DNA from: Thalassia testudinum
Lineage: Eukaryota > Streptophyta > Magnoliopsida > Alismatales > Hydrocharitaceae
DNA length: 64,000 bases
Direction: 5' to 3'
Assembly: GCA_037157565.1 (NCBI GenBank)
Contig: JAZHRO010000063.1
Coordinates: 155,174,501 to 155,238,500, forward strand
Shown: in pieces, positions 57,507 to 64,000 of the stretch
Layout of the letters: each line of letters begins with the position of its first letter
How positions within the stretch are numbered: position 1 is the stretch's first letter
Notes under the pieces: generated by a model
Database searches by the model: none
The model's input: only the letters and a program-made list of their open reading frames with translations
What the model was told of the DNA's origin: nothing
Made by a program: the position numbers and the translations under genes

Positions 57507-58225
57507 ATGCTTGGGAGGAGTCATTGAATCCTCTCTTGGAAGGACCTTTAGTTAATTGTTGGTGGCGGAGGTTGAGTTATTGCCAAACAAATCCCATAGC
57601 TAATCAACAACCACCTCCCCCACCCCTGAACTAGCAGGAGCTGATTCAGAGATAGTTGGAAGAGTAGCAGTTGATGCAGCAATGGTTCCAACAGATTAAT
57701 GGTTAGGGCACTCGACCCTTGAAGGATTTTTATGATCCTTAAAATTACGAGGATCATCCTAGCATTGTGATCCTTGCTGGTGATGTTGAGATCAAGCCCC
57801 AGGTTTTGAGTTTGATTAAACAGTTTCACAGGCTTAGCTCAAAAGACCCATTCCAGCATTTGGAGGATCTGATCACCCTGGTTCATACCACCAAATCATG
57901 GAATGTGGATGAAGAACAAATGCTCATGAGACTTTTCCCCGATTCACGTAGGGATAAGGCCGCACATTGGTATTGTATCATTGGAAGACTGATTGCTACT
58001 TGTATAGCTTTGAAATTGGCCTTCCTAAGGAAATTCTTCCCAATTGGATGAACTAATGCCTTGCGATGGGAAATTACCACTTTCACCCAACGGCTAGGGG
58101 AACTGTTTCGTAGGGCCTGGGAGCGATTCAAGGATTTGTTGCGAAAGTGTCCATACCATGAGGTGCCTAAATGGCAACTTGTGTATATTTTCTACCATAG
58201 GTTGAATGATCAACTTCATAAAATC
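57507..58225 (+). pseudogene. Element F gag, N-terminal part (broken)
   Basis: Starts MLGRRSLNPLLEGPL at 57507, as in A. Then stops and a frame change near 57640-57730, then ILAGDVEIKPQVLSLIKQFH, DPFQHLEDLITLV, LFPDSRRDKAAHWY, FLRKFFPIG with a stop (58049), LRWEITTFTQRLGELFRRAW, KCPYHEVPKWQLVYIFYHRL. The match ends near 58225, where the antisense LTR of G begins. It is the closest relative of element A gag in the window, but in + orientation. Confidence 0.85.
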
Positions 58226-59631
58226 ACGGTTTCAGAGAACCCGTCGCTGTAGTTGCAATAATCGCTACCAAATAAAATTTATTCCGAAACTCCAAGGGAG
58301 TCCCAGGTCAAACATAGGGAGGCAAACGTTTGGTTTGAAATCTGCGCTTAGATTTTATTTCTTTTTTTTATTTTTATCTTTTGTAATTTTTTTTGTATTT
58401 TTATAAGACAAGAGATCAGGTCTAAGTAATTTCTATCTAATCTACTTGCAGAGAGAGAGAAACAATCACAAATATATCTAAACAAGTGTTTGCTATAGAT
58501 AAGAAAGTGGAAAATTGCATTACAAAAGTGATAAAGATAGAGAAAGGTGAGAAGAGTCCCCCTCGATGGTCGTTTGGAGGATGGCTCGCTCTGACGTCGC
58601 CTGGAGGAAGGTGGTGAGGAGCAGGACAAATAAAGATGGAGCTGGAGGACGGTGGACGGGGCAAGACGGCATGGCGGGGAGGATCTACTTCCTGAAGTGG
58701 TGAGAGGACGGCAATGAGGTGCTCCGAAAATGTGAGTAAGAGTGGGAAAATATTTGGATTTTCTACTCTAGAGGAGCATCCCAGGCTTGGGACAAGTGCT
58801 CTTTAGAGACTTAGAGGTGGTGAGGGAGAGAAAGGAAGAGGTGATAAAGAATGGGAGGGGTAGGGGGTCCTTTTATAATGAGGAGAGGATGCATTTCATA
58901 CATAGGACATTTAGTTATAGCCATAAATGTCGCTGAAGATCTACCGCAAGCGTCGTTGAAAATCCAGCTCATGTGCCCTACGCACAGTGCTCAAGTGCAC
59001 TCTGTGCACCCATGTCGTGCACGCTCGCTGGTGCTCGTTGTTGCTACCTTTGTGCACGCGCTGTGTGCTGCCACTACGCTAATGTGTGCCTGCACTACTA
59101 CATGCGCTCGTGGTGCTACATACGTTCGATCCTACGTGCACGCCCATAGGCAGCCTGGATAGTGCCACGTGGCACAATCTAGGTCGTCTATCTTCTTTCC
59201 TTTGTAAGGGCCACTACAGAAGTTAGATTGAGTCAATTTTTGTGTCATTGGGCTATGATTGTTGACCTGAATCCATCAGTGCAATCGGATTTATCATTTG
59301 AAGCTCCAAATTGTGTCACTTAGTCCCTTGGCTGTTGATCTTCCTCAGACTGTGTATGGTGTTACGAGATTCCAATCAAGACGATTTCGGAGGCGTTGGT
59401 CTCCGATCATCATCCTGATCAGATTCGGATGGTCGAATCATTAATTCGAGGCCTTGAATTAAATCTCCTTCTCTCCTGGCCATAAAAGGACATAATTAAC
59501 CTAAAATTTATGCACACTATTCTAAATGCAGAATGGTGCATGCTATGCAATATCTATAGTATGGATTGCATATCTAAGCCTAGGAACATGCATAAATAGG
59601 CATTTTATCCTAAATAAAAGTGTCTACATCA
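58226..59631 (-). repeat. Element G 3' LTR
   Basis: Sense TGATGTAGACAC at 59631, similar to the A LTR start. The U5 box CCTCCCTATGTTTGACCTGG lies near 58307-58326. A TATA-like CATTATAAAAGG lies at 58869-58880. Relatives of the inverted repeat are decayed at 58910-58990. The left end is uncertain by about 8 bases because gag similarity fades there. Confidence 0.82.
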
Positions 59632-60625
59632 TATCCCCATGCCTATCTTTTGCTAGTCCTTAACAAAATCAAACTAAATGCTATGTATAATAATAGAATT
59701 AGGTTTTAATCACTTAGGCAAGATTTGTTGATTACATTAGAAAATTTCAAGGACCTAATCTACGAAGACTCAATCGTGCCCGTGTGCCTGCCAATATGCA
59801 GACCGCCTAAGTCCTTGCCTTATTTTGAAAAGGGAAGATACATTTTTTTTCCATTTTTCTTCTTTTCTAATTTTTTTTGGATTTTTGAGTTTAGGGTTTC
59901 GGGGCAGCTTTCTGCTGCTACCCAACCCACCCAAGACTTGAAAAGAACTTTAAGGTCTAAGTATCTTATGAAAGGTGATAGACTCACTAAGCGACCGTTA
60001 AAATGGACTTCAGGTTTCTACAACCCTAGGTGACCTAAAAATTATGCCTTAAGGTTTATCTTTTCGATCGGTAGCTTTCATCCTACCTAATTTTTTTATG
60101 GGGTCAACACAATGGCAAACCTAGTGTATATCCCCCCAGTTTATTCTACTTCCTTACTTCTTCCTAAAGTGTTTTGGAATTTTTGTGCATTTTGTGAGCA
60201 GGGTTCTGGACAACCAGTCGATGAGCTGTTACCACCGATAACTTGCCAACCATACTTGTGCGGTGTAGTATGACTTATTTATTTATTTATTTATATTTTT
60301 TCCTTTTTTTCTATTTCTTTTTCTTTTCATTTTTTTGGGTATTTCTCTATTTTTTTCTTTTTTTTCTAAGTAGGTTGCTTCCCTAATCCAAGATTTACCT
60401 AAAGGCAGTAGGAAGAGAATGGTTGTATGGCTAGGCTCTGGACAATTGGCCAATGAGATGTTACCACCAACAACTTGCTAGCCATACAACCCTAGAAGGT
60501 TCATTAACTGCTTAATTTCCGTAAAAACTGCTGAAAAGTGAGTCAGTGCAAATAATGTGTAGATGCTTTAGATTTAAAGTTCCCTCAACTAAGAGGGTGG
60601 GTTGATAAGTCACGTACTTATCACT
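59632..60625 (-). other. Element G polypurine tract and 3' noncoding region
   Basis: Starts with the polypurine tract and a decayed stem-loop, then matches A 1932-2890: GGGGTCAACACAA (60100), the duplicated CTGGACAAC...ACTTGCCA boxes (60205, 60430) and the GATAAGT/ACTTATC stem-loop (60603-60621). T/C-rich tracts at 60280-60370. Cut by H. Confidence 0.78.
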
Positions 60626-61371
60626 TGATGAGTCATGTTTCACGAATTAAAATCGGGGTTTTAAGAACCCGTCGTTGTAGCTCGCAAAACGCATCTATCA
60701 AACATAATTTATAACTGAAACTCTAAGAGAGTCCCGGGTCGAACACAGGGAGGCGACGTTTACTTTGTTTGAAAACCACACTTCACTTTGTTTCTTTTTG
60801 GTATTTTGAAGTTTTGTTATTTTTGTGTTTTTGAAATAAAAGGACAAGCAAGATAAGTTCACAAAATGAGATGGAACAAATATGATATATCACTCCAATG
60901 TTTATTACAATAATCTAGGAAAGCATAAAAGAGATAGGGATGAGAAGAAATCTCCCGAATCGACTGTTCAGCGAGATGACGGTGCCTGGTGGAAGCTTCG
61001 ATGAAGGAGGTGAGATGTGGGATGATGGAGGTGAGATGTTGGAGGATGTCAGGTAGAGGAATGCTTCATCGAGCCTCTGGAATGGAGGTGAGGAGGCAAA
61101 GGCGATCGATCTTCTATCAGGATGGAGGTGGGAGGACGGCTCCAAGGCAACCTATAAAGGTAGTGGGATGAAAGATGAATATTTGGTGGGAAATAGGAAT
61201 ATTACACTAATAGGACATCTTTCGAGCTTGAGAGTAAACTGTAATAGAGCTTTGGTAGGCTACTAGAGCATAGGAGTAGGTAGGAGTAGAGTAGGTAGGG
61301 ATGGTGCGGAATGGAGGCGTAGGGGTCCTTTTATAGTGGAGGGAAGAGGAAGAAATTCATATAGAGGGCTG

Positions 61372-61496
61372 TAGTGACCGCTGCAAGCGTCACTAAAGAC
61401 CCTTGCAGCTGTCGCTGAAGATTGCACCCCCACTGCTCATGCTTAGAGCTATCCTCGCACCTACAAGCAATTAGTGACGGCTGCAAACGTCACTAA
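61372..61496 (-). repeat. Two inverted repeats upstream of the H promoter
   Basis: TAGTGAC/GTCACTA at 61372-61395 (perfect 7 bp arms), and TTAGTGACG/CGTCACTAA at 61471-61496 (perfect 9 bp arms). Both lie just upstream in sense of the TATA motif at 61327. They correspond to the single repeat in A. Confidence 0.82.
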
Positions 61497-61712
61497 AGGC
61501 CCACTCAGGCTGTCGTTGAAGGTTGGTGCCAACCAAGCACACGCCTGCTCACAACTGCTAGCACATGCATCACGAGGCCATGTCGCACGCATACGCTGGC
61601 ATGCATTGGCTGCTGCTGCGTGTAGCCGTGCTATGCGCGGTGCCCTTGTGCGTGCATGCGACTGTGCGTTGTGCCCTTGTGCTCGTGCACGACCATCTCT
61701 AATTGGAGAATT

Positions 61713-61787
61713 GGGGGGGGCCGTGGGGATCGAACCCACGCCTCTCGCTTGAGGTGCAGGCGCTTCACCGTTTGGCCAAAGCGCCAC
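61713..61787 (-). other. tRNA-like sequence (tRNA pseudogene or SINE head)
   Basis: On the minus strand it has an A-box-like TGGCCAAACGG (61768-61778), a perfect B box GGTTCGATCCC (61726-61736) in a GTGGG/CCCAC T-stem, and a D-arm-like GGCGC/GCGCC stem. The spacing between boxes is about 31 bases, as in tRNA genes. The acceptor ends do not pair and no proper anticodon stem with a 7-base loop can be drawn, so it is not a working tRNA gene. No poly(A) tail or target duplication was seen. Confidence 0.55.
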
Positions 61788-62232
61788 TTTCTCGAGTGGA
61801 CAGCGGTGCGGTCGCGTGTGTCTCAGTCGTTAGGTTGAGATCCAATAGCTAGGATCTCTTCTTGCAACGAGGCTAGGGATATGATGGCTCAGGTGGGGTG
61901 GCCAGGATGGTGCCCCGTGGCGCCATCTGGGTCATTCATCTTCTTCTTCTTGTAGAGGGTGCTACGAAGCTCTGATCAGGGTGATTTTTGCATTGACAGA
62001 CTACGATCATTGCTTTGGATTCATTTATATGGTTGGATTCTTCTTTCGAAGCTCGTAAAGATGTTGCACTACCTCCTGGCCATATAAAATGGAAGAATTA
62101 ATGTACATAATACACAACTATCCTAAATGCCATGCAATGGATGTTTTGCAGTATTTACAACATGATATGTAATGCTAAGCCTAGGAACTATCATACATAA
62201 GCATTTTATCATGAATTCCTATGTGTTTATCA

Positions 62233-62934
62233 TACCCCCCTTCTTACTTTTTGCTAGTCCCTAGCAAAATTAACCTAAATGCTTTATGTGAAAGTAGAAT
62301 TAGGATTTGATCATTTAGGCACGATTTCTTGGTTTCTTTAGAAATCTTCAACCCAAGACCTGGTTACAAATAGTCGACAGTGCCTTGATGTCTTCCTGAA
62401 TGCAGACCGCCCAAGCTCTCACCTTATTTGAAAAGAGAAGGTACATTTTTTTTGCTTTTTCTTTTTTTTTGGACTTTTGGAGTTTGAGAGTTTGAAGATA
62501 ACCTTTTACGGCTACCCGGCCTGTCCAAGACTCGAAAAGGACTCTAAGTGCTAAGCATCTAGTGAAAAGAGTGAAAGACTCACTAGGCGGCTGTTAAAAC
62601 GGACTTCAGGTTTCTACGACCCTAAGGGACCTTGCCTAAAGGTTTTTCTTTTCGAGCAGTAGCTTTCTCCCTACTTTTATTTATGGGGTCAACACAAGGG
62701 CGAACCTAGTGTATATCTCCCTGATTTATTCTACTTCCCCACTTCTTCCCAAACTATTTTGGAAATTATTCTGCATTTTTGTGAGATGGGCTATGGACAA
62801 CTGGCCAATGGACTGTTACCCATGGTAACTTGCCAGCCATACTCGTGCAGTGAAGTGTGACTTTTATTTTTTTATTTTCTCCTCTTTTTTTTTAAGCAGG
62901 TGGCTTCTCAGATTTAAGATTTACCTAAAGGCAA
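62233..62934 (-). other. Element H polypurine tract and 3' noncoding region
   Basis: TTTTGCTAG / CTAGCAAAA perfect stem-loop at 62249-62269 beside the G-run (CCCCCC on +). Then blocks shared with A and G: GGGGTCAACACAAGGG (62686) and ACTTGCCAGCCATACTCGTG (62829). Cut by A2 at 62935. Confidence 0.78.
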
Positions 62935-64000
62935 TGATGTAAACACGTTTACACTACCTAAGATGTCTATTTATGCATGTTCTTAAGCATAGGATTGCAT
63001 TGCTTGCTATAAATACTGCACAACATGCATCATTTTGCATTTAGAGTAGTTTGAATAAAATGGAGGTTAATTGTCCCTTTTATGTGCTTGGGCAGGGCAA
63101 ACTTTTTATTGGGGCCTCAAATCGAAGATCCAACTGTACAGAAGTGATCAGGGCGACGATTGGAGTTCAACGACTCCAAGATCGTCCTAATCAGGCATCT
63201 GTAGCATCAGATAGAGATCGGGGAACCCTAGAAGATCAAGGGCCAAGATGGTGTGAATCCGCACTATAAACGACAAATCCGACCACATGGATGGATTCAG
63301 ATCGACGATCACAGCCTAACGACGTGAAAATCGACTCAATCCAACAACCGTAGCACCATCTACATCATCCAGAAGATGGACGACAAAGATGGCGCCATGT
63401 GGCACCATCTAAGTCGTCCAACCAGCCCTCAGGTCCACCGCTACCTTTCCAAAGAGAATCCAACGTACGATCTGGGCCATTGGATCTCGATCCAACGGTC
63501 ATGAATGCGTGTTCAAAACTTCAGCTGCCCGCCCCATCCACGCACGCAACGCAGTGGATAAGGCGCTCGGCTGCCTTCAGACGCATGATCGAGTCTACGC
63601 GAGAGGGCGAGCGGCGCGGGCGAGCGGGCGCGGGTGAGCGTCGGATTGCGATCGAATGGCTGTGCAAGCCTGATAGCGCCCAAGTGCTATTGCATGCACG
63701 GCGAAGATGCGGGATCGTACGCGGGCGGGCGTGCAGCGCATGCGGGCGAAGGCACGATCTAAGACGTGCGATCTCGCGATCGGACTGCTGAGGATGGCTG
63801 AACGTGCGCAAGCGTTGCACGCGTGGGCAAGCGAGCGAGCACGCGCGCACCGCCCACTACGCCCACGTTCAGACCTTTAGCGACGGTTTTATCCGTCACT
63901 AAAGGTCTCGAATTAATGTTTTTGAAGATGCAATGACCAAATTGCCCCCACTCCTTTCAACTATAAAAGGAGACCCCCTCCAAACGAAATTCTCATCCCT
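62935..64000 (+). repeat. Family A LTR in sense orientation (element A2), cut by window end
   Basis: Starts TGATGTAAACACG and is the reverse complement counterpart of 14124 down to about 13090. The left flank is GGCAA (62930-62934), the same word as at the right flank of element A. The polypurine tract of H is not next to it, so it is an insertion into H. The rest lies outside the window. Confidence 0.88.
63874..63970 (+). promoter_or_regulatory. Promoter of the A2 LTR with upstream inverted repeat
   Basis: CCTTTAGCGACGG-TTTTAT-CCGTCACTAAAGG (63874-63905; 13 bp arms, one mismatch). The TATA motif ACTATAAAAGG follows 55 bases later at 63960-63970. Confidence 0.8.

Larger units (their letters stand above)
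60626..62232 (-). repeat. Element H 3' LTR
   Basis: 1607 bases, sense TGATAAACAC to GACTCATCA. The end is like that of C. U5 box CCTCCCTGTGTTCGACCCGG at 60736-60755. TATA CTATAAAAGG at 61327-61336. It contains a tRNA-like sequence (61713-61787) and two inverted repeats (61372-61496). Confidence 0.85.

Noticed and set aside
61713..61787. Functional tRNA gene
   Set aside because: Acceptor ends do not pair and no normal anticodon arm can be drawn, so I kept it only as tRNA-like.

Overview
The window looks like intergenic heterochromatin from a large plant nuclear genome, probably a flowering plant. I found no host protein-coding gene. Almost every base belongs to LTR retrotransposons of the Ty3/gypsy Athila type. 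The evidence is: gag with the CPHHEVPKWQ-like core; an aspartic protease with DLGA rather than DSGA; reverse transcriptase (RT) with FMDD; RNase H; integrase with HHCC and DDE; long LTRs of 1.4 to 2.8 kb starting TGAT; and primer binding sites of the TGGCGCCGTTGCC type next to the LTRs, which fits a tRNA-Asp primer. The species cannot be fixed from this sequence. Element names (A, B, C, and so on) are local labels.

The layout is a deep nest. The oldest host is F (+ strand), of which only leader pieces (31511-31961, 57207-57506) and a broken gag (57507 to about 58225) remain. Chain 1: E (+, 23626-31510) sits in the F leader; D1 (-, 14125-23625) sits in the E protease gene; A (-, 714-14124) sits in the D1 3' LTR; the end of a family B element, B2 (+, 1 to about 710), sits in the A 3' LTR. 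A also carries a probable solo LTR (about 6345-8526). Chain 2: C (-, 31962-57201, target duplication GTACT) sits in the F leader, and B (-, 37297-51151, target duplication CAATA) sits in the RT gene of C. Chain 3: G (-) sits in F gag, H (-) in the G 3' noncoding region, and A2 (+) in the H 3' noncoding region; these run off the right edge.

Coding regions are decayed. B is the least damaged, with a 584-codon gag open from start to stop. D1 is non-autonomous: it keeps LTRs, primer site, leader and 3' region, but gag-pol is replaced by one unrelated reading frame of about 550 codons (18104-19753) with six in-frame stops.

The most interesting signals are noncoding and shared between families: a stem-loop abutting the polypurine tract; a second polypurine-like motif just after integrase; tandem stem-loops between these two; short inverted repeats at LTR starts; a U5 box present in every LTR; a TATA box in the loop of an inverted repeat with paired changes in family D; and a short leader stem shared by A and the non-autonomous D1.
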